Assembly: GCA_002270565.1 (NCBI GenBank)
Contig: NQMI01000028.1
Location: 1 to 64,000 of the forward strand
Length of the DNA: 64,000 nt
Direction of reading: 5' to 3'
Origin: Stenocarpella maydis
Lineage: Eukaryota; Ascomycota; Sordariomycetes; Diaporthales; Diaporthaceae
The notes under the pieces are model-generated. The model did not search any database and was not told the origin of the DNA. It worked only from the letters and a program-made list of their open reading frames with translations. The position numbers and the translations under genes were made by a program. Below, one piece after another: positions 22,355 through 33,800 of the stretch. Position 1 is the stretch's first letter. Every line of letters begins with the position of its first letter.

Positions 22355-23647
22355 CGTCTCGCCTCGCCTCGCCTCCCATCATTCCATCGCGTGGCGACCA
22401 CACGTGTCTTCCCTACGGTCCTGCTGACATGGTCATCTCTGTAGCGACCGGCGAGCCGGCAGGTATCCTCCGTCGCGCTGGCCCGGGGTACGAGCCCGAT
22501 GCGAAAGAGCCCGCCCGTATAAATGCCACACTGTTGGCCCTGGTGCGAAATGAGGAATTACCCGGCATGTTACAAGCCATGAAGGATCTCGAGCGCACAT
22601 GGAACCACAAGTTCAACTACCCATGGACCTTTTTCAATGACAAGCCCTTCACCGACGAGTTCAAGAAGCGCACGTCCGAGGTCACAAATGCAGAGACGAG
22701 ATATGGTAAGCGAACACCGTGGTCATGTCAATCTGGCGCCTGATACGAGTGGTCGCTTACGCCTTGCTGTAACAGAGGTCATCCCCAAGGAGCACTGGGA
22801 CGTGCCGTCCTGGATCAACATGGACCTCTTTGACGAGTCCGTCAAAATCCTCGAGGAGCACGACATCCAGTACGCCGGCATGATGTCCTACCATCAGATG
22901 TGTCGCTGGAACAGCGGCCTCTTCTACAAGCACCCCGCCCTGGCCAACACGCGGTACTACTGGCGTGTAGAGCCTAAGGTGCACTTCTTCTGCGACATAG
23001 ACTACGACGTGTTTGCCTACATGCAAGACAACAACAAGACGTACGGCTTCACCATCAACCTCTACGATGCCCCCGACTCCATCCCGACCCTGTGGCCCGA
23101 GACAACAAAGTTCCTCGCCGACCACCCCGAGTACATGCACGAGAACAACGCCCTGAACTGGGTTGTGGACAAGTCTAGGCGGCCAGACCACAATGACAAG
23201 GCGAACGGATACTCGACGTGTCACTTTTGGAGCAACTTTGAGATCGGCGACATGGAGTTCTGGAGGAGCCAGGCGTACGAGGACTACTTCAACCACCTGG
23301 ACAGGGCCGGTGGCTTCTTCTACGAGCGGTGGGGCGACGCACCGGTGCACAGTATCGCGCTCGGTCTGCTGGAGGACAGGAATCGGATTCACTGGTACGT
23401 TATCGCTTGGGTGACACGGACTTTTGTTCTGGCTCTGGTTCTGTCTTTGTCAAGGCCTGCACTTGCTAACAGTCACGTGTCGATGCACAGGTTCCGCGAC
23501 ATAGGATACCAACACATCCCCTTCTTCAACTGCCCCAACTCACCAAAATGTAAGGGCTGTGTAACGGGCCGCTTCACCGACGGAGAAGCATGGCTGAACA
23601 AGGAGGACTGCCGGCCAAACTGGTTCAAGTTTGCACACATGGACTAG
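22127..23647 (+). CDS. Alpha-1,2-mannosyltransferase, KRE2/MNT1/KTR family (GT15)
   Basis: Golgi type II membrane enzyme extending O- and N-linked mannans from GDP-mannose. Exons: 22127-22271, 22445-22705, 22776-23394, 23491-23647; introns 173, 70 and 96 nt, all GT-AG; about 393 aa. The N-terminus has a short cytoplasmic piece and one signal anchor (VLGLAAVMMWCFFLYQVF). Family motifs: NEELPGMLQAMKDLERTWNH, WNSGLFYKHPAL, YYWRVEPKVHFFCDIDYDVF, and CHFWSNFEIGDMEFWRS, where Glu291 matches the proposed catalytic Glu of Kre2. GGFFYERWGDAPVHSIA and C-terminal Cys residues follow. Intron 1 holds a hexamer minisatellite. Confidence 0.96.
22284..22354 (+). repeat. CCTGAG hexamer minisatellite in mannosyltransferase intron 1
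   Basis: About 11-12 perfect tandem copies of CCTGAG just after the donor site GTGAGT. The unit resembles the sequence around the splice donor only weakly. Copy number is likely variable between strains. Confidence 0.92.
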
Positions 23648-24652
23648 AGGGAGAAGAGGGATGGGGGTTCACACAATGATACCAGGCCAGAGAAGGCAAC
23701 ACCAGGATTACGATGATTTCGGAAAGCGTGGGTCGGAAACGGGTACTTTTCTTTGGTTGTGAGCACATATATCTTTTCTGGGCGGCCGCCACAAAGCTTC
23801 GTGGATGGATATTTGCATCGCTTCAGTCACTGCATTTCATGGGGCAGGAAGGTGTTCGGCGCCAGGCTATCGGATGGGCATTTCATGTCTGTAAAGTCGA
23901 TTCCGGAGGGCACTAGGCCCTCATAGAGATGGGCTCGCGCTCGGCCCAGCTTTGTAGGACGGGGGCTGGAAAAGCGGTGACCCACTTGCTGCTTGGTTGT
24001 TGGCGTTTGGTCCGCAAAAAGGCCACCGCTGTCACGAGAGGGGATACAGAGACAAGGCAGCTGTCCTCAATACGTCAATTAAGGTTAAGTCGGCGCTACC
24101 TTCTATGTAAGGGGAAAGGTTTGGAGGGGTTCGAGGAAGAAGGCCCAAGTCCTAGAGGGTGTAGGCGAGTGGGCCTTATAGGATGACTAAGCAGCCAGTG
24201 GGGCCCCAATCACCCACGCACACACTCTCTCAGTACCTATTTCCATTTCAGACCCACCGGGCCTGATGAATTGAACCGGTGCCGAGAAGTTGAAATATTT
24301 CGAAATCGAAATGTCACTCATTTGTTATGCCATGGCATCCCATCCCATCAATGACGTCCTTGCCTACCCCAGCTGCAGGTATGCGCGCAGATGTCCTGCA
24401 TGTCTAGTTCGATCCCTAGGCCCGCAGGCCCGGAAGAGCAACTAGCCGACGCCCCTGATGAGGACCCATGTTGCCATGTTGGGCACGACTTCAAGCCAAC
24501 GATGGATCTAGCTGGGATCCATCGTCACTTGCCTTGTCAAGACGTCGAAGGCATCAGCAACATTTGACCACCTTCCTCCTTCTCCTTCCCTCCACAACAC
24601 ATATCAACTGCAGCGGCGCCCTCGGCTGGTTGGCAAGCTGTATCAAGTCATA
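23648..24652. other. Intergenic
   Basis: About 1 kb between the mannosyltransferase stop and the P450 start, same strand. The last 150 nt look like a CT-rich leader. No gene recognised. Confidence 0.5.
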
Positions 24653-26311
24653 ATGGGCGGCCACGATCTTGCCGCGCTTGTGCAACGGCCTGCGGTGTAT
24701 ACGCCCGCCCTCCTCGCCGTCGCCTATGTCATCTACCGCCTCTTCCTGCAGCCCTCGAGGCTGCCCAACCTCCCCGTGCTAAATGCCAGGCAGGGAGAGT
24801 GGTTCCCGTACTGGAGGGCCATGTGGAGGAATACCATCGACTTCAAGGCCGCGTGCGTGCTTGCCCGCGAGCAGTACCGTGACCAGGCATGCATTGTGCC
24901 GCTGCTAGGCAGCCGTCCCATGGTCCTGCTGCCGGCCAAGGACACCAAGTTCGTCATCGACAACCCCGAGAACGTCCTCAGCCTGCACGAGTCGGCCATG
25001 GACAGCCTGCAGACCGACTACACCATGGGCGCGCGTCTGATCCGCGAGCCAACCCACCAGCCGCTCATCGTCACCACCCTGACGAACCAGACCGGCAACC
25101 TGATCCCCGACCTTGCCGAGGAGACCGAGGACAGCCTGGACGAGCTCTGGGGCACCAACACGTCCGAATGGCGTGAGGTGTGCGTCTACACGTCGCTGCA
25201 GGCGTCCATCGGCCGCGTGACGAACCGCGTCTTCGTCGGCAAGCCCGTGTGCCGCGACCCGGAGCTCCTGAAGCAGGGCATCGCCCTCGCCATGGACATC
25301 CCCCTGGGCTCGCAGCTGCTGCGCCTCTTCCCGGAGCTTGTCAGGCCGCTGGCGGCCGCCGTGCTCATGATCCCCAACCGCCTGCACCAGCGCGCCTTCT
25401 TCAAGGTGCTCCGCCCCACCATCGAGCAGCGCCTGCGCGACTACGACGAGCGCCACCGCGACCCGGAGAAGAACAAAGCGCTGGGCCCGGAGCCCAACGA
25501 CTTCCTGCAGTGGCTGGTCAACCAGGCCAAGGAGATGGGCGACCCGTACCATATGAAGCCGACGACGCTGGCGCAGCGCGTGCAGGTGCTCAACTTTGCC
25601 TCGATCCACACCTCGTCCTTTGCCATCACGGGCGCGATCCTGGACCTCGTCGCGTCAAGCAAGGACGTCATCGACGAGCTGCGCGACGAGATCCACACCG
25701 TGCTCGCCGCGCACGGCGGCAAGTGGAACAAGCGGGCGCTCGCGAAGATGGAGAAGCTCGACTCGTGCTTCCGCGAGTCCCAGCGCGTCAACTCGTTCGT
25801 CACCGTCGGCCTCGGCCGCCTCGTCGTCGCCAGGGAGGGCATCACCACCCCGGACGGCCTGCACATCCCCTGCGGCAACCAGGTCTGCGTGCCCGGCTAC
25901 GCCATGCACCACGATCCCGAGGTCTATGAGGCACCGGACGAGTTCCTCCCCTTCCGGTTCTCAGACATGCGCATTAAGGCTACGGAGGCCAGTGGTGACG
26001 GTGGTGCTGGTGCTGGTGCTGCCGCCGCTCCGGCCGCCGAGGACAAGGAGGCTGCCCAGGCGTCGTACCTGTCCCGCGCGCGCAAGCAGTGGGCCACGAC
26101 GACAACCGACTTCCTCGCCTTTGGCCACGGGAGGGGTGCCTGCCCGGGCAGGTTCTTTGCGGCGGCCGAGCTAAAGTTGATGCTGGCGCACCTGATTCTC
26201 AATTATGATTTTGAGACCATGGAGCAGCGGCCGCGAAACTCGTGGTTCGGGCTCAACCGTGTGCCGCCCATGGAGCAGACCATCCGCGTCAAGAGGCGCC
26301 CGGCCGCGTAG
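24653..26311 (+). CDS. Cytochrome P450 monooxygenase
   Basis: Haem-thiolate monooxygenase, probably ER-anchored by the N-terminal hydrophobic segment (YTPALLAVAYVIYRLFL). Single exon, about 552 aa. Haem loop FGHGRGACPGR with Cys497; K-helix ExxR is E375SQR378. The I-helix reads FASIHTSS instead of the usual AGxDTT, a form I associate with ent-kaurene-oxidase-like fungal P450s (CYP68/CYP503 type); this is from memory. A low-complexity Gly/Ala insert (about residues 443-465) precedes the haem loop. Neighbours are a mannosyltransferase and a WD40 protein, so there is no evident secondary-metabolite cluster. Substrate unknown. Confidence 0.92.
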   Translation: MGGHDLAALVQRPAVYTPALLAVAYVIYRLFLQPSRLPNLPVLNARQGEWFPYWRAMWRNTIDFKAACVLAREQYRDQACIVPLLGSRPMVLLPAKDTKFVIDNPENVLSLHESAMDSLQTDYTMGARLIREPTHQPLIVTTLTNQTGNLIPDLAEETEDSLDELWGTNTSEWREVCVYTSLQASIGRVTNRVFVGKPVCRDPELLKQGIALAMDIPLGSQLLRLFPELVRPLAAAVLMIPNRLHQRAFFKVLRPTIEQRLRDYDERHRDPEKNKALGPEPNDFLQWLVNQAKEMGDPYHMKPTTLAQRVQVLNFASIHTSSFAITGAILDLVASSKDVIDELRDEIHTVLAAHGGKWNKRALAKMEKLDSCFRESQRVNSFVTVGLGRLVVAREGITTPDGLHIPCGNQVCVPGYAMHHDPEVYEAPDEFLPFRFSDMRIKATEASGDGGAGAGAAAAPAAEDKEAAQASYLSRARKQWATTTTDFLAFGHGRGACPGRFFAAAELKLMLAHLILNYDFETMEQRPRNSWFGLNRVPPMEQTIRVKRRPAA

Positions 26312-26539
26312 GCCTGGATATTGGATATTATATATGGGCGAGAGGCATGTAGCGGCGCGACCTTGGATGAAATTGAATACATGGGCCGCTTGTAGTTATC
26401 TTCTGTGACGGTATTATTCTAAAGCAGGGTATTTCCGTAAATGCGACACCTCATTGATACGCATAGCCCATTCATTTTCGTCTTGCGCCGAGGCCGTTGA
26501 TCTCTCCGCCCCCCTCTTGTGCAACCAACAGCCGCCGCA

Positions 26540-27799
26540 TCAGGCCGGGCCATACACCGTCACCGCGCCTGACGTCCCCCCCGCGCAGAAGTGGTCGCCA
26601 AAGCCGCCCTCCCTCCACGCCAGGCAGCTCACGACGTACTTGCGCTCCTTGGGCTTCCCGTCCCGGCCGACGACCTTCTTGAGCCGCTCCGCGCCCCCGG
26701 GGCCCCACGGGACGGGCACCCTGGCGACGAGCTTCCCCGTCATGAGATCCCACGCCCAGATCCTGCCGCCGCCGGCGCCGGCGGTGGCGGTCATCTCGTC
26801 CCCAGCCACGACGAACCTCTCCCCGCCGCCCAGCACGCTCTGCACCCTGAAGTCCGTGTTCCTCCACCCCTCCCCGTCCTGCTCCTCGCCCGCGCCGCCG
26901 TACGCCCGCAAGCACGACCCGCTCTCCCGGTCCATAAGCCTGACCCGGCTGTCCAGGCTCCCCACCAGCATCGCCTTGCCGTCACGCGTGAGGCAGAGGC
27001 TCGTGACGCTGGCCCCGATGACGTCGGCCGTGACCCTGCCCGCGCGGACGTCATAGCACCTCACCCGCCCGTCCACGGACCCGGCCACGATCTCCGCCCC
27101 GCGCACGACGACGGACGAGATGGCATCCGCCGCCTCGCCGAGCACCTGCACCGGCCTGGCGCCGCCCCCGCCCCCGCCCGAGCGCGTGTCCCACACCCGC
27201 ACCGACGTGTCGAACCCGCCCGACACGACGAGCGAGTCGCCGGCGCCGCCGAACGCGACGCAGTTGACCCGCCCCACGTGGCCCTCGGTAGCGTGCGCGA
27301 AGCGCCGCACCGCCTGCGCGCTCGCCACGTCCCACAGGAAGACGGTGCGGTCGCCGCCGGCCGAGGCGAAGCGGGCGTTGTCGGAGGCGACGGCCAGCGA
27401 GAGGACCTCGTGCGAGTGGGCCTGGTAGGCCTGGATCAGGCGGCCCTCGGGGAGGGGGGCATCGCCTTGGGAGGGCCTTTGCTGCTGCTGCTGCTGCTGC
27501 TGCTGCTTGGTGATGTATGAGTTGGCCGGGTGGATGGCCGTGCTGGGCGAGGGGTTGTACAGCCGGATGGAGCGGTCGGCGCTGCCGGTTAGGATGTAGG
27601 TGCCTGGGCTGGCCGAGTATGCCAGGGCGTGGATTGGGCCTGGGTTTCGTGTGTTAGGTCGGTCCCCCTTTCTGATTCAGAGTGGCGCTCGGGTGCGAGA
27701 CGGTGAGATTGTGACATGCGGCCAGGGAGAGAAGAGCAGTGGCATGGACTCACCATTTGCGCCCGTGAGAAACGCTACGGGCTTATATTGGAAAGCCAT
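26540..27799 (-). CDS. WDR83/MORG1-like WD40 protein
   Basis: WD40 scaffold; in animals it organises MAPK signalling and is found with spliceosomes. Exon 1 27799-27754 (MAFQYKPVAFLTGANG), intron 27753-27640 (GTGAGT...CCCAG), exon 2 27639-26540; about 381 aa. WD repeats seen: YILTGSADRSIRLYN, FASAGGDRTVFLWDV, LVVSGGFDTSVRVWDT, EIVAGSVDGRVRCYDV, AMLVGSLDSRVRLMD. A run of about nine Gln lies between the first and second repeats, and a Gly run after the third. The end (KKVVGRDGKPKERKYVVSCL) fits the family. The stop lies 228 bp from the convergent P450 stop. Confidence 0.9.
27480..27507 (-). repeat. CAG/CAA run (polyGln) in WDR83-like gene
   Basis: About nine consecutive Gln codons, nearly all CAG, in the loop between the first two WD repeats. 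A pure triplet run of this kind is expected to vary in length. Confidence 0.9.
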
Positions 27800-29099
27800 C
27801 TCATGAGGATGGTCAAATTCCCCATGACCTCGAAGCCACTTTTCAGAGCGTATCTTGTGATCCTGAGGCTTAGTCAGTGAGAGACGTGGAGGTGAGAGAT
27901 GGGCAGTCAGTCAGTTTGCTTCTCATTTGGGATGTGCTGATATGCCAAAGTCTGCTTACATAAGTCACCTGCACTGGAAATTGTCTCCCGACCCCGTCCC
28001 GACAGGCACACACAGTTTGACATGGGATGAACGAGCATTCAAGACACGGGGGACGCCTCCCGACTATGATGTGCTTTTGCGGCCTTACAAATCACGCATA
28101 GGACATGCCATGGCATGATTCTTTCTTCATTCTTCTAGCTGTTTGTTCGGCTCTCACCATCCTCAACACTGCCTTTTGCCGCCCCCGCCCCCGCAGTGCG
28201 TCCTGTCCCTCTTCGTATCTTCTCTACCCCTCGAGTCTCCTCTTCCGCCTGCCCCCAACTCTCTCACCATATTGTACAGGGTATTGCTTCATAGTACAGA
28301 CCAGGCAGGCACCCTTTAAACACCGCCATGAATTGTTGCTTTCGACACAAAAGGGAAGAGGAGAATGAAGAAACTGAAATGTGTACGCATGACGACGTAA
28401 TCGGTTTCATGCTGATGTTTCCACGCATGCATCCCTTCCTTGGGTCGCCCCGGATAATGGCGACGCATGCATCAAAATCATAACTGACGCTGTGGATGAA
28501 GCCTGTGATACACCCCGAAGGCGACATCGGGGATGCTGGGAAAGGGGCATTTTTCGTCCAAGACACCACCGGTTTGGTTCCTTCTCATGCACAGTGCAGA
28601 CAGGTCAGTCGGCAACGTCGCCTCGCAGTGGCCGACGAGTCCGACGTCAGCAGAAGAACACCGCGTCTGTTTCCATTACCCCAAGGCCCACCGCCTTGCG
28701 TTGTTGCTGCCTCGCCGCACCAGTCCTGGATTGTGGTCGCGAACGCCAACCCGAGCGGGGTTTTCTAGTTCGAGCCGTTATTCGACAGCGGGCGCCACGC
28801 CACAATCAAACAAGGCATTGACCGACGTCGTCCAGGCCTCGGCGGCCGTGGCCATGGTCGCTCGACGTCTTCGATTTTCGATTTTCGCCCGTGGCCGTTT
28901 TCGCGGGTGTGTCACGCTCAATTTGGCCGGACACATCGTCGAGTCCGTCATCCCACAAACCGGAGGCATGCAAAGCCCCACCCCGGGGGAGGGGCTTCTA
29001 TGTACGAGCATCACGTTTTCTGGCCCATCCTCATCCGTGAGCCAGAGGTATACACCCCAAGGCAACCACGCATAAACAGGCCGAGGTCCAGCAGTGGGC
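27800..29099. other. Intergenic region where the rest of the Zn2Cys6 gene would be expected
   Basis: No reading frame on the minus strand here resembles the fungal transcription-factor middle domain that would normally follow the upstream Zn2Cys6 exons. No gene was recognised on the plus strand. The part next to 27,800 is the 5' flank of the WDR83-like gene. Confidence 0.45.
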
Positions 29100-30833
29100 T
29101 CATGGGTCCGCCTGCCAAGGTCGTCGCAGCATATCTTCGTGGATGCGAGGCAGTGTGAGTTGGCCCACGGGTTGCTCCCGCGGCGGGAGCTGGTGCCGAG
29201 GGTGCTGCCACGACAGGGCCCTCACCGCGAAGTCCCTACTGCCGATCATCTCCGCCGGTGAGTACGATGATGCTGTATCGTACGAGTACCTCGGCCGCTT
29301 GGGCGGGACCTCGAGCGATAGTGCCGGGGGTGCTGCCGTGCGGGGTGAGACCGAGGAGGAGCGCCTGGAGGGCCGGGGCAGCTCGAACGGCATCCGGACC
29401 GATCGTGGCGGGGACACCTCTCTTTCCGTCATGGGCGGGGTCGACGGGGATGTGTTGTGACCTCCACCTCGAGGACTAGATCGTCTGCACTGTCAGCCAC
29501 CGGCATTCTCGATACGGGACGTTTGGGGGTCCGAAACTCGAGGGTAATACTGGGAAGGGAGCCGAAGTACTAACGCATTCTTGAACTTGCAGATCCTCCC
29601 GAACTTCTCGCACTGAACACACCGTGGGTAGTCTGGATCACACTTGATCTTCTTCTCCCTGCACGTCACGCACGCGATAGCCAGCCTCTTGCGGGGCTTG
29701 CCCGCCTTGGTGACCCCCCAGTGCGCGTTGACGGCCTCCCCGTCGATCACGGTCTTGCAGTGGCTCCCGTCATCGTAAAAGTAGCACAGCCCCTCGCCCG
29801 GCAGCTCCGCCGCCCGCACGAACCTCGGCAGGAAGTGGGTTCCTGTCCAGATCTTAGGGCCCAGCCCGTCCTTGGTGGGGATCGACTCGGCCGCCACCGG
29901 CGTCGACGGCTGGCTGGAGTGCTGCGAATACGGGTGTTGTTGTTGATGACGATGCTGTTGTTGTTGTTGTTGTTGCTGTTGTTGTTGTTGCTGCTGCTGC
30001 TGGTGGTGGTACCGGTGCTTTGACGACGCTGATGATGCCGACCCTTGGTCATGGTAGCTGCCGAGGTGGCCTTCGTAATCATGATTCTGCCCTGCCAGGT
30101 GTGGCGCTCGGGAATACCTACCTGAGTGATCTCGCGGGGTGAAGGCGTACTCGCTGCCGCCGCGGCTGAAGTCCTGGTGGGAAGACCATCTGCTGCTGGG
30201 CTCTGGTCGAGGATGGGTCTCACTAAGATCCTGGTAGCCAGGGGACAACGGGCCCGGGAAAGCTGATCGTGCACTGCTCGGGAACGACGGTGTTGTCCTG
30301 TCGTACAATTTCGGCTCATACACGGTCCTCGGCTGATGGTGCTGGGAGGAGGACGATCCCGGCGTCGTTGGTGGGAAGTAAGAGGAAGAAGAAGTTGACC
30401 GTTCGAGGTAGCCTCCAGCACTCCGGGGGTGATCAAGGGGGGACGTGGCCGGGTAGGACGGGGGCCGTTCCGAGAGCGGCGAGACCTGTGGTCTCAAGGC
30501 CGAAGGAAACAGGCTGCTGAAGGATGGCAGCTGTTGCCGTTGGTCTTTGCTCGACTCATTGCGCGGCCGAGCCCTGGTGTCCTTCCTGGACTGCCCATCG
30601 TCCGAGCCTTTCCTGCTCATGTCGCCGGGGTCGGTCGTGTTCTGGGGTCGATCATAGTTGGACATCGGTGGGGAGAGGGGGCCGTTCGACCTCGACCTCC
30701 AGGCCAAGCAGCCCTCTGAAGGTACGGTTGAGTATGTCGAGGAGCTTGGGCTCACCAGTTCGGGAGGAGTGTCTGGGAGAGAAACTGGCGCCGCACGATG
30801 CTGCTGAGGTTGAGGAGGAGACAACATCCCCAT
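29100..30833 (-). CDS. Zn2Cys6 transcription factor, apparently C-terminally truncated
   Basis: Fungal binuclear-zinc regulator. Exon 1 30833-29575, intron 29574-29485 (GTTAGT...GTGCAG), exon 2 29484-29100; about 547 aa. Residues 1-380 are Ser/Pro/Gln-rich with a polyGln run. The zinc cluster is C388xxC391-x6-C398-x6-C405-xx-C408-x6-C415 (CVTCREKKIKCDPDYPRC), preceded by a conserved-looking block with GEAVNAHWGVTKAGKPRKRL. The intron join gives CKFKNARSSPRGGGHNTSPS. The frame ends at HEDMLRRPWQADP-stop. In homologues, as I remember them, that point opens into the middle domain, which is missing here. Without splicing, the frame would stop at 29493 (446 aa). A developmental role is likely for the family but unproven. 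Confidence 0.8.
29935..30002 (-). repeat. CAA/CAG-rich polyGln tract in Zn2Cys6 gene
   Basis: Mixed CAA and CAG codons give about 17 consecutive Gln, flanked by His. Mixed codons suggest a selected Gln tract rather than a young pure triplet expansion. Confidence 0.9.
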
Positions 30834-33800
30834 TGGCTAGGAGAGGGCCAGGGACGTTGTGGTTTGTGGTTTTTTTTTGTTTCTCTGAATGCTGGGTCTG
30901 TCCTCTGCACTGCCTGACCAAAGGCCTGGCGCCTCTTAAGCTCGACTGACCTGCCCCGGTTGCCTATAGCTGCAGGTCGTGCCCGCTGGTGATGTTATAC
31001 AATCAGTGAGTGCGGCGGGACAGGAGGGAGCAGTCCGCCGGGTAAATAAGGCCAGCCTCTGTCGTCTCCCTTAGCGGCGCAGCAGGACGTATGCGCTTGC
31101 GCACAGGCACAGGCACAGGCACACCACTCAGCCCAGTGTAGACGGAAGCAAGCTCAGGGCGCCTCTCAAGACGTGCTTCATCAGGAGTGCAGCGGGACAG
31201 CAAGCAGTGGCCTGGGACAAGAGGCAGCTTCCCTTCCGAGGTGGTTGTCTGCTCTCCCTTGTTGGCCGAGGGCTTATATGCAAGAAGATATAGGTGGTAC
31301 GGTCCCGGTGTTCTGGTCGGGGCTTGTGGGAAGCAGGGTGGCAGAGCCCGGATCTTGACCAGATGGGCGCGCGATAGTGGTGTGGCTTGAGACTGGCGAG
31401 TATTCGTTATTGTACAATGCCACCGGCCGAGCCGCAGAGGGACAAGACTTGTCGCCTGGTCTAATAAGTTGGAAATTCTGGGGGACAGGGCTCTGGGGTT
31501 GGCACAAGACACTGGCGGATACCGGGTACTTTGTTGAGTGGCCGGCGCTACAGTGCCGAGGAGAATATTAAACAGGGTCTACGGCTTATGTGGGTTCTGG
31601 CTTACACGGGTTGCATGCCATTATCCTGGTTGTGGGTACCGAAGGGGCACGGATCGAAGACGACTACCGAACATTAAACGTGCTCGGCAGGGCCCAGTGC
31701 ACCGCACCAGGGAGGATTACAGTTGAGTCTGTGTGGTCTGCCCCAAGCGGTAGCCGAAACCGACGGCACACTTGTTCTGAGACGGGGCATGCTTTCTCGA
31801 TTCTTCTCCACACGTGGGTTTGGGCGGCCCTTGTGTTCCCTGGTGGCGAATATCTCAACAAGATTAGGTTGGAGGGATCGAGAGTAACGCTGCCCACCGC
31901 GCGCCGCCGCCGTCTCCATCACGGCAAGGCAAGTGATGTCCCCGTATGGCTGGCGAGGGTCGCAGCGGTGGTGTCGATGGAGCCACGGGGTGTTTTGGAA
32001 GCAGGCCCTTCTCTGGCGAGTGGCCCTGACTGGTAAGAAAACAGGTGCCCTGCAGGGAAAGCTGCGCGGAATCCATGGCCCAGGAGGGTCGCAGGGGAGA
32101 TTGCAAGGACAGGGTGCAGAGTCAGGGTGGTAGCAGGAGCAGGGGCAAAGTAAATCTGGATGTAGATACGTACAATGTAGGCGTGCTGCTGGGCGTGGGA
32201 AGGCGTATGGAGGCCAGGGAGAGAGGCGCCTCGCTGCGATGGGGGCCGCGGAACAAGTGGCCGGGGGGTCCAGACTCTGGCATGAGCAGACCTCGTCGTC
32301 CCCAAACGGGCATGAGGTCCTCGGCGGGGTCACGGCGGGACGGCCCAATATCGTCAACATGACAAGGGGCTGCGGGTGGGAGGGGCGAACGGCAGCACTG
32401 CAGAACTGCAGGCGCATCTGAAATAGCCTCCTTGGTGCCGGGGCCCAGGGGGTCAAGTGACATGTCGTTCTCGTATAGTGTACTGGTTTGTAAAGGCCCC
32501 ATCATGAGGGCCTCGGTTTGTGCAACTGCTCCTGTTGCGTGGAGGGACAAGGCGCACAATAAGATTCCGGCCTTGTCACAGACAGGAAGGAGGTACGGGG
32601 GCCTCAGCCGGGGCGCCGTCCCCACAGCAGCTTAAGTCGTCGTGGTCGTGCGGCCGGCGCCCACAGGGACAGGCAGGGGCACCCATCACCTGCCTGTCCG
32701 CTGGCGTCCATGGCTTGACAACGGCCTCGACACTGCTCATCAGTGCCAGCGCCATCCTCACTTCCACCGTTGCGCCCCGGCTGTTGGCGCCTGGCTGGAA
32801 TCGCCGATCCAGAGGTCCAAACTAGCGCGCGCGGCTTGACAGGTTTCCATGGTCCCTCCAGAGGTAGCCGACGTGCGGCTGTCTACCACGCACCGACGGC
32901 ACCGTGCTGGCGGCTGCGCCCATCCCCCAGCGCCTAGCTGGCTCACCCCGCCTGCCCGACCAGAGCCAGTCTCTCCGGTGGTGAGGGCGGGCTGTGGCCA
33001 AGACGGTGTGGGCGGAGGGTCCCAAGAGTTGGAATCCACATGATCTCTGTGGTCATCTCATCTCGTCTTGGAGGCCAGGACGGGGGCCTGGAGGAGGCTC
33101 TCCGAAGGTCCCGAGTGCTCGCTGCCATTGGGGCGGAATCAACTCGACAAAGCATGTCCTCCTCCCTTTCTGCCCCTTCGCTGCACATCCCCTTCCGGCC
33201 ACTAAAGCTCATCTGCAGCGCATGATGGAAGGAGATAAATAGCTGAAAGGGGCAACGTGTCCTCTGGCGGCAAAGAGTGCAGGCGTGCGCCCAGCCTCGG
33301 CCGACACCAGCCGGCCTGGCCGGTCAAGGAAGGCATGCTGTCAAAGCTAGTTAGTCCCTGCACGAGGCCGTATTGACGTATGGGCTCCACGGCACGTGAA
33401 GCCTGGGACGCCGCATGGCATTGCCGCCGCGCGACTATCCACCAGTACCAAGGTAAACCGTCGGTCTCTAGTGTAGGCAGGGCCTCAGATCTCTCTACCT
33501 TAATCTTACCCTCGCGTGCAATGGCCTTGGTGTCGGCGACAGCCGGCCCACGCTCAGGCTGTCTGTCTTCCATGCCTCTGGTGCAGTAGTGATACTAAGA
33601 AGGCACTAGTCTTTGCTAGCGATTACCGGCATTGGTAGATGACGCAAAGCTACCGTGCTACCCTGGGCTCCTCGCGGCACAACCCGGAGGTGGATCAATC
33701 GAGCTTGACTGATCGCAAGGGGATGCGTCCAAGTACGTGCATCGAGAAAAGGCCGAGTGAGGTCCGCAGTGCTCTGACGCGGTGCGACGGTGCGTGGTTG

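Noticed and set aside
22192..22403. Minus-strand frames encoding Gly-Ser or Arg-Leu repeats
   Set aside because: Shadows of the CCTGAG minisatellite in the mannosyltransferase intron.
26591..27520. 309-codon plus-strand frame opposite the WDR83-like gene
   Set aside because: Antisense shadow of GC-rich coding sequence; the minus strand has clear WD repeats.
24653..30833. Secondary-metabolite cluster around the P450 and Zn2Cys6 gene
   Set aside because: No polyketide, peptide or terpene synthase or tailoring enzyme nearby; neighbours are housekeeping genes.
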